Positions 8,078 through 15,511 of a DNA stretch of 64,000 nt are shown here, piece after piece (position 1 is the first letter of the stretch; the number at the start of each line of letters is the position of its first letter). The notes beneath the pieces are model-generated. The model saw nothing but the letters and a program-made list of their open reading frames with translations, was not told the DNA's origin and did no database searches. The stretch is taken from NCBI RefSeq assembly GCF_018135625.1, contig NZ_CP073078.1, positions 1,488,001 to 1,552,000 of the forward strand, in the 5' to 3' direction. This DNA is from Phenylobacterium montanum (GTDB lineage: Bacteria > Pseudomonadota > Alphaproteobacteria > Caulobacterales > Caulobacteraceae). Position numbers and translations under genes: made by a program.

Positions 8078-8989
8078 ATGAAGACCGAGCTCGACCATCT
8101 GCCGGAAGCCAAGCGCCGCGAGCTTCAGCGCGTGGTCGAGATCCTGTTCGCCGAGTTCCAGGACGCCATCGCGCTCGGCACCCAGGCGCACAAGAAGCAG
8201 GGCCGGATCCTCAAGGTGATCCTCTATGGCTCCTATGCCCGCGGCGACTGGGTCGACGATCCCGTCGGCGGCTACAAATCCGATTATGACCTTCTGGTCG
8301 TAGTCAACCACGACCGGCTCACCGACATGGTGGAATACTGGGCCAAGGCCGAGGACCATCTCATGCGCGAGATGACCATCGACCATCGCCTGACCGCCCC
8401 GGTCAGCCTGATCGTCCACACCCTCTCCGACGTGAACGCCCAGCTGAAGCGCGGCCGCCCGTTTTTCGTCGATATCGTCCGCGACGGGATCGCGCTCTAC
8501 GAGGCGCCAGGGCATGAGTTCGTGCATCCCGAGCCCCTGTCGCCCGAAGAGGCGCTCAAGGAGGCGCAGGGGTATTTCGACGAGTGGTTTCCGAGCGCGG
8601 ACGAGTTTCTCGTTCACGGTTTGGATGCCGTGTCGCGCGGCTGGGCTAAGAAGGCTGCGTTCGAGCTCCACCAGGCGAGCGAACGGCTCTTTCATTGCGC
8701 CCTTCTGGTCCTGACCCTCTACTCCCCACGCGCTCACAAGCTCAATTTCCTCCGTTCGCAAGCGGAACAGCTAGACACCCGGTTGATCGCAGCTTGGCCG
8801 CGGCGATCGAAATTCGAGCAACGCTGTTTCGAGCTGCTGCGGCGCGCTTACGTGGAGGCGCGGTATTCGCCGCAGTACAAGATCACGACCGACGAGCTGA
8901 CCTGGCTCGGCGAGCGGGTCACAGCGTTGCAGGCGCTCGTCAAACAGGTCTGCGAAGACCGGTTGGATGTTTTGCGGGCCGAGGCCTGA
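8078..8989 (+). CDS. Nucleotidyltransferase and HEPN domain protein
   Basis: This 303-residue fusion has a minimal nucleotidyltransferase domain with the signature GSYARGDW (51-58) and the metal-binding pair SDYDLLV (Asp69, Asp71). A C-terminal HEPN-like helical domain (about 190-295) contains HQASERLFHCALLVL and RAHKLNFL. In split toxin-antitoxin systems the nucleotidyltransferase (MntA) adenylylates the HEPN RNase (HepT). Here both folds are in one chain, as in a known family of fused proteins. The classical RxxxxH RNase motif of HEPN toxins is not clearly present, so RNase activity is doubtful. It sits between a relaxase region and a defence-like cluster. Confidence 0.85.
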   Translation: MKTELDHLPEAKRRELQRVVEILFAEFQDAIALGTQAHKKQGRILKVILYGSYARGDWVDDPVGGYKSDYDLLVVVNHDRLTDMVEYWAKAEDHLMREMTIDHRLTAPVSLIVHTLSDVNAQLKRGRPFFVDIVRDGIALYEAPGHEFVHPEPLSPEEALKEAQGYFDEWFPSADEFLVHGLDAVSRGWAKKAAFELHQASERLFHCALLVLTLYSPRAHKLNFLRSQAEQLDTRLIAAWPRRSKFEQRCFELLRRAYVEARYSPQYKITTDELTWLGERVTALQALVKQVCEDRLDVLRAEA

Positions 8990-9047
8990 GTCGGCCGCGA
9001 CGTCGAGTTCGATGACACCGGGCCCTTGATCAGGTTATTTCCAGGGC

Positions 9048-9365
9048 GTGAAGCCGTTCATCGAGATCGCCGGCGTGTCCGGCACTGTCTATCGCTTTCA
9101 ATGGGTCAGCGGCCCGTCAAGGCTGCCGGCGACCGCCGGCAATTTCATCTTTTTCCGCTCCGCTCCCGACGGCGATGAGATCGTTTGCTGCGGAACGGCG
9201 CGCAGCTTGGTGCTCGCCGCCACTGCCTGGGAACGGGCCCGCGATCAGTACGGGGCCGCGTCAATCTACGTCCGCCTCAACGTCTCGCGAGCGATCCGAA
9301 GCGCGGAGCACCAAGATATTGCGGCTAGGCAGGCACCGATGGTGACGATCACGGAGCTAGATTAG
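9048..9365 (+). CDS. Small hypothetical protein of the mobile region
   Basis: This 105-residue protein starts at a GTG (9048) after a CCAGGG stretch. It reads FIEIAGVSGTVYRFQWVSG, FIFFRSAPDGDEIVCCGTARSLVLAA and WERARDQYGAASIYVRLNVS, suggesting a compact mixed alpha/beta fold. No catalytic pattern is visible. Similar small proteins accompany traA/DUF6118 regions, but I cannot name the family. It is 58 bp after the nucleotidyltransferase-HEPN gene on the same strand. Confidence 0.6.
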   Translation: MKPFIEIAGVSGTVYRFQWVSGPSRLPATAGNFIFFRSAPDGDEIVCCGTARSLVLAATAWERARDQYGAASIYVRLNVSRAIRSAEHQDIAARQAPMVTITELD

Positions 9366-9386
9366 TTCGAGGTTGCGGCGGGAGCC

Positions 9387-9524
9387 GTGGTGCTGTCGTC
9401 ATCGGCGACCAGCGAACCGCTCAAGGGTGGCGTCCTCAAGGCGCATGCGTCCCATAAGGCGTCGTCCGCGGCCGCGGAGCCCGCTCCCAAACCGGGTGCG
9501 ACAAGCGGTCATAGCGCCGGCTAA
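9387..9524 (+). CDS. Possible short ORF in the 9366-9720 gap
   Basis: Between the genes ending at 9365 and starting at 9721 there is no long gene. One 45-residue frame begins at a GTG (9387), four bases after a GGGAG-like motif, and ends at TAA 9522-9524. The peptide is alanine-, serine- and lysine-rich (KGGVLKAHASHKASS), with no recognisable domain. It could equally be untranslated leader; nothing else is seen in the gap. Confidence 0.2.
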   Translation: MVLSSSATSEPLKGGVLKAHASHKASSAAAEPAPKPGATSGHSAG

Positions 9525-9720
9525 GCTATCAACGGCCCGAGGATCACATTATTCAGACCATGCTGGACTCCACTACCAAAACTGCCCGCTAGCGGCCTTC
9601 GTCAAACGCTGTTCGATGAGCAGGCGCTCCACGCCCGGAAATCGATGGCAATGCGTGCCGACCGAACTCTCCAGACGATACGGTCTTGAATCTCGGTCGT
9701 GGATGCCCGATCTTGGCAGC

Positions 9721-9903
9721 ATGCCCGTGACCGTAGTTCGTAAGCCCAAAAAGGCCGTGAAAGCCACCAAGGCGAAGGCCATGGTGCTCGGCTTAGCAAA
9801 GGACGGCATCAAGATCCTCAAGCAGGGCCGCTCGAAGCACTTCACCCAGAAGGAAGCGCTCGAAACTGCCCGCAAGGTTGTCGCGGCACGCGCTGGCAAG
9901 TGA
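9721..9903 (+). CDS. Small lysine-rich protein coupled to the TIR-like gene
   Basis: This 60-residue, strongly basic protein begins MPVTVVRKPKKAVKATKAKA and ends in a helix TQKEALETARKVVAARAGK. The first third is a low-complexity Lys/Ala/Val segment that could bind nucleic acid. Its TGA overlaps the GTG start of the next gene (GTGA at 9900-9903), so the two are almost certainly translated together. A longer frame from 9373 exists but reads like non-coding sequence upstream of 9721. I do not recognise a family; an antitoxin, adaptor or nucleic-acid sensor for its partner are all possible. Confidence 0.6.
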   Translation: MPVTVVRKPKKAVKATKAKAMVLGLAKDGIKILKQGRSKHFTQKEALETARKVVAARAGK

Positions 9904-10517
9904 GCGAGCGGCAGGTCTTCATCAACTGCCCGTTCTCCGTGGACTACCAAGACCACTTCCGGGCCATAGTTTTCGCTGTCATCCGATCGGGGTATACCCC
10001 AAGGTGTGCCCGCGAGAACGATGATGGCGCCGAGATTCGTTTCAACAAAATTTGCCGGATTATCGAAGATTGCGACTACGGCGTGCACGACATCTCGAAG
10101 ACCGAGCCCGATCCAGGGTCGGGACTGCCGCGCTTTAACATGCCCCTTGAACTCGGTCTGTTCCTGGGCGCCAAGAAGTACGGATCGAAAAAGCAGAAGG
10201 CAAAGAACGCGCTCATCCTTGATCGCGAGGCCTTCCGCTATCAGCAATTCATCTCCGACATCGCCGGCCAAGACATTCATGCTCACAATGGTGATGTGGC
10301 AAAGCTGATCGGAGAGGTCGCGACCTGGCTGAGAGATGCCGCACCTCAAGATGGCGTCCCTGGCGGAGTAGCGATTGCAGCAGAATACCAAGCATTCCTG
10401 GCCGACCTTCCTAGCCTTTGCGCGGACAAACAGCTTGATCCCGACGAAATCACCTTCAAAGACGTGACTTTGCTGGCGGCAGCCTGGATAGTCGCGACGG
10501 CGAAAGCGGCCGCCTGA
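9900..10517 (+). CDS. TIR / nucleoside-deoxyribosyltransferase-like protein
   Basis: This 205-residue protein starts with the strand QVFINCPFSVDYQDHFRAI, typical of TIR-like and nucleoside 2-deoxyribosyltransferase-like folds. Its middle contains CDYGVHDISKTE and then FNMPLELGLFLGAKKYG. The glutamate of PLELGLFLGA occupies the place of the catalytic Glu in deoxyribosyltransferases and TIR NADases, and HDIS resembles the aspartate loop before it. The C-terminal 60 residues are helical with no visible motif. A reasonable role is cleavage of an N-glycosidic bond (NAD or nucleotide) as a defence effector, but this is inference. It is translationally coupled to the small basic protein and converges on the nuclease-STAND gene. 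Confidence 0.72.
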   Translation: MSERQVFINCPFSVDYQDHFRAIVFAVIRSGYTPRCARENDDGAEIRFNKICRIIEDCDYGVHDISKTEPDPGSGLPRFNMPLELGLFLGAKKYGSKKQKAKNALILDREAFRYQQFISDIAGQDIHAHNGDVAKLIGEVATWLRDAAPQDGVPGGVAIAAEYQAFLADLPSLCADKQLDPDEITFKDVTLLAAAWIVATAKAAA

Positions 10518-10743
10518 CGGGGCGTGAGTGCCAGTTGCGGTTACCAGGGCTCGCCCACAAAAGCCTGGGCTTTGGACGTCGGAACTGACAGAACGCGGGC
10601 GGCCGGCGAGCGCCAATAGGCATCCTAAGAAGTCGGTCTGGCTGGCGGCCTCCGGGTGCGATAAGCGGACGTAGCGGGCCTAGCGGCTTGCGGGGAAGCC
10701 GCCGCCGGCCTGGACATCGCGAAGTACGTTTGACGGCTGGCGC

Positions 10744-12957
10744 CTAGTCGTCGACGTCCTTGAAGATGCCCGCAGCGGTGCCAGACGCTGAGCTTTCCGG
10801 CTTCTTCATCGACGCCGAACTCCAACCTCCTCCATGCGAGCGCTCCTCGCCACCCAGGCTCTCAATGTGGGCGTCGATCTCCGCGTAAAGTTCGTCAAAC
10901 TCGTCGTTGTCCTCCATTTCGAAGTAGGCCTGCGCAGCCTGAAGGTTCTCCTTGAATTCGTTGTAGAGCCCGACCTCGTCCTCTGAAGAGTAGCGGCCAA
11001 ACTCGCTGAAAACACTTGGGATGTCGGAAAGCCATGCCTTCTTGAAGGCTGCCTCGTACGCCGCGAACTCATCGTCCTTGAATATCTGGCGGGTGACTTC
11101 GTTGGTCAGGGGCTTGGCGTTTAGCCAGGAGATGGAGTGTTCCTGGATCTTCGCAACCATTGCCTTACGCGTGGTCTCGGGGAACAGGGACCAGGAGGCC
11201 ATGGCTGCGAACAGGACGCGGCCACCCAGAACCAGCTCGCTGGCTGCAGCGCCTTCCGCCCACTTCAGGATGTCCGGCCGCACATCAAGGATCCGCTCTA
11301 GGAACGCCTTCTCGCATTGCGAGCCCAGGAACCACATCAGGGCGTCATCGAGCGGGTGTTGCTTCAGCCGCTCAATCAGCGCGGGATAGAGGGCGGGCGG
11401 AATGCGAATGCGGCCGCTCTCGGCGGCCTTCTGGCGGCACGCGGCGTCCTCCAACAAGCGGTCGAGCTTCGCACCATGGACATAGAGTTCGATTAGCTCC
11501 GGCGAGGGCCCCACCAGGGTGGCGAAGGCGTCCGCCACGGTCGGATGGCGGAAGATCCATCGGTCGCCATCATCCTCGGAGATCAGGCGGGTAATGCTGT
11601 CGTTCAGGTGCTGCATGGCCCGCGCGATTTCGGCGTGCGTGACGCCGGTCAACCGCGTAACCATCTGCATAGCCGGCGTCTCCGCGATCGGCGACGGGAC
11701 CCCAGACTGGGAGTTCAGGAAGACTAGGGCGACAGCGGCGCGCGAGGGGTCGTCCAGCTGCTCCAGCACCTCGGCCAGGAACTCGACCGGGTGCTCCACG
11801 AGCTCGATCAGCCGCTCCCGACTGATCACCAAGTTCTTTGTGAAGAGCGGATCGCCCAAGCGGCGTGCAGTTTCCGGCAGGAAGGCCTTGTTGGAGGCAA
11901 CGGCGGGCAGGAAGGGTTTGAGACGCTGCCGAATCTCCCGTGGCTGCACGCGGCGCACGTGGTTGTAGAGCATCTGGGCGCGCTCTTCGTCGGAGAGGGC
12001 GTGGACGTTGACGACCACTTGGCTCTCCTTAAACAGCGGGAAGGCGCTGGTCTTCAGGTGCGGGCGGGCTGCCTCCCAGATGTAGTTACGCGATGTGAAG
12101 ACAACGCGGGCGCCGCCCTCGACCGCGGCGCGCAGGGCGCCAAGTTGGGCGTTCCACCCCGCCATCCGGGCGGCATCAAAGTTGTTTGGGCCGAAGGCGT
12201 CGTCCACCCAAAGGAATTGCTTTTCGCCGGGATGCCAGAGGCTGAGCTGGTCAGGCGAATTGATCTTCAGGGCGCCCAGGCAGCCGTCGTCGATGGCGCC
12301 GAGTGCCAGGATCGCGGCGATGGTGGATTTTCCGGAGGCAGGATCGCCCAGCAAGATGACGAAGCCATGCTCCTGCAGCGCCGTCACAGCCGACCGGTAG
12401 GCGTCAGTTGGCACAAAGCAGCTCAGGTCGGACCCCATGGAATTGAGGATCGCTTGGGCCTGCTTGTAGCCGTGGCCGGTGATGACGTGGGACAGGTCGC
12501 CGATCCCGTAGACCCGCGGCACGAGCATCCGCAGTCTTGGGTTTTCTATTAGTTGCTTGACGATCCAGCCGCCGTCGAAAGTCCGGCACTGTTTGACGCC
12601 AACCGACTCAAAGGCCTTGCAGATTTGGTTGTCGGCATCGCCGGACACCCCGGCGTTAGTCATGACGATGTAATCGTCGGCCAGGCCGTCCGCGGCGAGC
12701 TTCTGAGCCTTCGGCAACTCGTCCTTGAGGTCGGCAAGCGTGAGGTTGGCGCCAGGCTTGCCAAGAAATTTGCACTGGATGGTCGACTTTCCCGCGAGGG
12801 GACCAGCGGCGTCCCAGCGTCCGAGGAACGCGCCATCCCGGCCACCGTCGTTGGACCCCAGGAAGGACTGCACCGGGCGCTTGAGGACTTCGGCGGCAAC
12901 CGCCGCGGCCAGATCCTGGAAAGCCTTCCAGCCAAGTTGGCTGAGGTCGAAACTCAC
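10744..12957 (-). CDS. Nuclease-STAND (nSTAND3-like) NTPase, putative antiphage sensor
   Basis: This 737-residue protein has two recognisable parts. Residues 1-130 look like a restriction-endonuclease (Mrr-like PD-(D/E)xK) domain: GWKAFQDLAAAV, then NDGGRDG with Asp40, then the QxK motif at Gln60-Cys61-Lys62. Residues about 160-400 form a P-loop ATPase of STAND type: Walker A GDPASGKST (203-211), Walker B FLWVDDAFG (247-255) and a VVFTSRNYIW sensor strand. The C-terminal 330 residues are helical and would be the sensing or scaffold part. This is the organisation of Avs-type antiviral NTPases, although the C-terminal region is shorter than in typical Avs2-4. Start is GTG at 12957. It lies next to DUF4062 and TIR-like genes. 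Domain calls are good; antiphage activity is inferred. Confidence 0.82.
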   Translation of the reverse strand: MSFDLSQLGWKAFQDLAAAVAAEVLKRPVQSFLGSNDGGRDGAFLGRWDAAGPLAGKSTIQCKFLGKPGANLTLADLKDELPKAQKLAADGLADDYIVMTNAGVSGDADNQICKAFESVGVKQCRTFDGGWIVKQLIENPRLRMLVPRVYGIGDLSHVITGHGYKQAQAILNSMGSDLSCFVPTDAYRSAVTALQEHGFVILLGDPASGKSTIAAILALGAIDDGCLGALKINSPDQLSLWHPGEKQFLWVDDAFGPNNFDAARMAGWNAQLGALRAAVEGGARVVFTSRNYIWEAARPHLKTSAFPLFKESQVVVNVHALSDEERAQMLYNHVRRVQPREIRQRLKPFLPAVASNKAFLPETARRLGDPLFTKNLVISRERLIELVEHPVEFLAEVLEQLDDPSRAAVALVFLNSQSGVPSPIAETPAMQMVTRLTGVTHAEIARAMQHLNDSITRLISEDDGDRWIFRHPTVADAFATLVGPSPELIELYVHGAKLDRLLEDAACRQKAAESGRIRIPPALYPALIERLKQHPLDDALMWFLGSQCEKAFLERILDVRPDILKWAEGAAASELVLGGRVLFAAMASWSLFPETTRKAMVAKIQEHSISWLNAKPLTNEVTRQIFKDDEFAAYEAAFKKAWLSDIPSVFSEFGRYSSEDEVGLYNEFKENLQAAQAYFEMEDNDEFDELYAEIDAHIESLGGEERSHGGGWSSASMKKPESSASGTAAGIFKDVDD

Positions 12958-13350
12958 GATCGTCCATGCTCCGCCGATGGATCGGCTCTTGTGGCCAGGA
13001 CTCGCGGAAGCGCCCCAGCTAGCTCTGCGTTATGCCAATGCCCCCGTGGCGGCCGAGCGTCAACGCCCTCCGGGCCAAGACCTCATGCCTGGATCACTCT
13101 ACGGGTGCTGCCGCAGGCTCGCCTGCTCGGGCGACGGCAAATGGCGACGCCCCGCGCGCGCCAAGGGTGCGCCACGGCACCTCGATAGTCTCGCAGGGCC
13201 TCGATCTTCCCGTCTTAGAATTGGCTGAGATCGGCCAACATCTCGAGCGTGTTCCCGCCCGCGGCAGCGGTGGCCATGTCGAGTGGGTGGAACTGATGAT
13301 GATGAAGCGGTGAACCAGCCGGCTCGCTCCGATGGCCAACTCAGCGCCGG
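12958..13350. other. Non-coding gap between the DUF4062 and nuclease-STAND genes
   Basis: This 393-bp stretch separates two minus-strand genes of the defence-like cluster. No open frame in it has a convincing start or family pattern. It must hold the promoter of the STAND gene if the two genes are not one operon. I saw no obvious inverted repeat or terminator. Confidence 0.4.
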
Positions 13351-14445
13351 CTACTTCCCGGTCACTGCGTTGCCCTTGCGCTTCACCTTCGGCGCCGGCG
13401 CTTCGACGTAGAGGCGCATATCGAGACGCTTGAACATCTCGTAGCCATCATCGTCCCCGTACCGGGTGATCAGATCGTCCACCCACGTTTTCAGGGCCTC
13501 AGCCGGATAGCTTTCGGCGTTCTTCTTACCATCGAAGATAATCTCGACCGTTTGATATCCGACACCATTACTGTCTTCATCGATGTCGTACTCGCCGCGG
13601 ATGCCGCAATTGGTCAGCTGTTCGAACACGCGCCGTCCTCGGCTAATGCCCCAGGCCGATGCTTTGAACCGAGACTCGTTAACCGAAAGCCTCCGCTCGT
13701 TTGGATCGCCATGGCGGGCTACGACCCACACCGACTTCAGTTGCTCTTGCTTGACGCTGTCCTTTACGTCAGCGGCCAGCACGCGCTTCAAGCAGTCGTA
13801 AACTTGTCGGAGACCCGCCTGCGAAAGGGTCCGTTCCTCTTCGGTGTCGCCAGGCGCGCCGTCGAGGCGCGAGGGGAAGGCCACCGATTGCCCCTTCTTG
13901 ACCGGCGTCGGAGATGTCTTCTTTCGGAAGCTCTGCGAATAGCACAGCAGGAAGAAGGCGAATTGGGCACGGAGCGTTTCGACGATATCTGCGACGTTGT
14001 CGAACGGGTGTAGCCAGTTGTCCTCGTGGCCGGAGGCGACCCAGTCGACGAAGTCGAAGATCCGCGTGTCGTCGACCGTCGGCTTGAAGTCGGCAGTCGG
14101 GTTTTTCCTGAAGGTTGGTCGCAGCGCGTCGACCTTCTTGTCGATGAACGCGATGATCGGCCGATCCAATTTCTGTGCGGCTTTCACCTCCTCATTGGTG
14201 ATGGACTTGTCGCTGCCGACATAGGTACCGCCGCGGCGACCGCCGATAATGAGAACGACGTAGTCTGCGTTCTGCATCATCTCGAGGCAGGCATCGTGGG
14301 AATGGACCTTTGGAGTAACGCCGAACGTCTTGCCCTGTGAGTTCAGGACCTCGAAGCCGTGACCCTCAAGGAAGGTGGTTAGCGCCGCCCGCGCATCCGA
14401 GAGATCATAGCAGGTCGAGGAAAGAAAGATTCGCGGCTTCGCCAT
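13351..14445 (-). CDS. DUF4062 domain protein
   Basis: This 364-residue protein opens with the DUF4062 pattern RIFLSSTCYDLSDARAAL, followed by HDACLEMMQNADYVVLIIGG, RRGGTY and the ITNEEVKAAQKLDRPIIAFI strand-helix. DUF4062 is a TIR-related fold, often found at the N-terminus of STAND/NACHT ATPases. Here it ends at about residue 170, and the rest (about 195 residues, with RRVFEQLTNCGIRGEYDID) is unassigned; no NTPase is fused. Start ATG 14445 has an AAGGA site. It precedes the nuclease-STAND gene on the same strand by 393 bp, suggesting that a domain pair usually fused is split here. Function unproven. Confidence 0.8.
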   Translation of the reverse strand: MAKPRIFLSSTCYDLSDARAALTTFLEGHGFEVLNSQGKTFGVTPKVHSHDACLEMMQNADYVVLIIGGRRGGTYVGSDKSITNEEVKAAQKLDRPIIAFIDKKVDALRPTFRKNPTADFKPTVDDTRIFDFVDWVASGHEDNWLHPFDNVADIVETLRAQFAFFLLCYSQSFRKKTSPTPVKKGQSVAFPSRLDGAPGDTEEERTLSQAGLRQVYDCLKRVLAADVKDSVKQEQLKSVWVVARHGDPNERRLSVNESRFKASAWGISRGRRVFEQLTNCGIRGEYDIDEDSNGVGYQTVEIIFDGKKNAESYPAEALKTWVDDLITRYGDDDGYEMFKRLDMRLYVEAPAPKVKRKGNAVTGK

Positions 14446-14719
14446 GGCGTGTCCTTGTGTGTAGCGCCAAGGCGCAGGCCATGGTCGTCAGTCGCTCGAT
14501 ATGGTCAAGCCGGGCCGCCCATTCAACTTGGGCCAGAACGCCTTACACGCCCCTACGTTGCTTTGAAATATTCCACATCCATACCGGTCCTTCAGAAGCC
14601 CCGCTAAGAGGCAAAATCCCCAGCGAGAATGACGGCTTTAGGGAAGCTAGCGCAGCATTGGATCGGTCTCGCCTATGTCTGCATTTGGCGATCAAGAGCA
14701 AGGCGGTGTCGCCAGGATG

Positions 14720-15235
14720 TCAGCCTAGTCCCGCGGCGAACATGTCTGCCTTCCCGATTGGCACGCCGTTGTTGCGCAGGATTGCGTATGTCATCGACAC
14801 GTGAAAGTTGACGTTCGTGGCGGCGAAGACGGTCAGCCACCGCGCCGCGGGAAATGTGGGGGCCATCCCCGGCATGATCTCGAATGTCAGAGGAATTTCG
14901 TCCCGGCCATCGAATTGCTCTGGCGTAAGCGCGCGCAGGTACGCCAGGGCGGCGTCGAGTCCGGCGTTCAATCCGGCGACGTCGAGATCGGCCGCGATCC
15001 CCTCTGGAGGCTCCAGGCCTGCAACGCGCGCCGTCCAGGTCCTGCTGAAATTGGCCACCACCATCACCTGGAAACACAGGGGATGCATGTCCTCCGCCAG
15101 CCGCCAATTGAGCATTTCCCGCTCCGGCACGCCCAGGCCGGACACATGCGCCGCGCCCTTGTCGAGGAGGTGCTTGGTGGCGACAACGGAACGGGCGAAC
15201 AGATCGACGAAGCTGAAGAGATTAACGGCGGACAT
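14720..15235 (-). CDS. DUF1993 domain protein
   Basis: This 171-residue protein matches the DUF1993 family. It starts MSAVNLFSFVDLFARSVVATKHLLDKGAAHV, and has the REMLNWRLAEDMHPLCFQV core and a WLTVFAATNVNFHVSMTYAILR helix near the end. The family adopts a DinB-like four-helix bundle with no established activity. An AGGAG site precedes the ATG. It lies alone between the defence-like cluster and the TPP enzyme operon, and may mark the return to core genome. Confidence 0.85.
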   Translation of the reverse strand: MSAVNLFSFVDLFARSVVATKHLLDKGAAHVSGLGVPEREMLNWRLAEDMHPLCFQVMVVANFSRTWTARVAGLEPPEGIAADLDVAGLNAGLDAALAYLRALTPEQFDGRDEIPLTFEIMPGMAPTFPAARWLTVFAATNVNFHVSMTYAILRNNGVPIGKADMFAAGLG

Positions 15236-15511
15236 CGGCTCTCCTGAAGGTTCTGCCGTTTCATATGCGGCCGGAGGCGGGGCGGCGATGGCTGGGCGGC
15301 TCGAAAAGCGGCAGGTGCGCGATCCTGCCGATCATCATGACCGTTATATGGATTCTGACGCAGCTTTATGCCCATCCTTCGGAGGGTAGCAATTAGCGAA
15401 CGGCTTGCCTGGCACAGCCGATTGCGCGACAGAGATGTGGGCTGTTCACCCCTGCGAGCGGGAGATCCGCCAGCAGGAATTGGCGACCCGGGCTGTCCTA
15501 ACAAGCTGCGT

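Noticed and set aside
7175-8761. A 528-residue minus-strand frame over DUF6118 and nucleotidyltransferase-HEPN genes
   Set aside because: Antisense to two supported genes and of low-complexity composition.
9573-10616. A 347-residue minus-strand frame over the TIR-like gene
   Set aside because: The plus strand carries a recognisable fold with GTGA coupling; the antisense product matches nothing.
2309-14719. Direct repeats marking the ends of the accessory block
   Set aside because: No tRNA, integrase or convincing repeat pair was found at either boundary by eye, so no attachment sites are reported.
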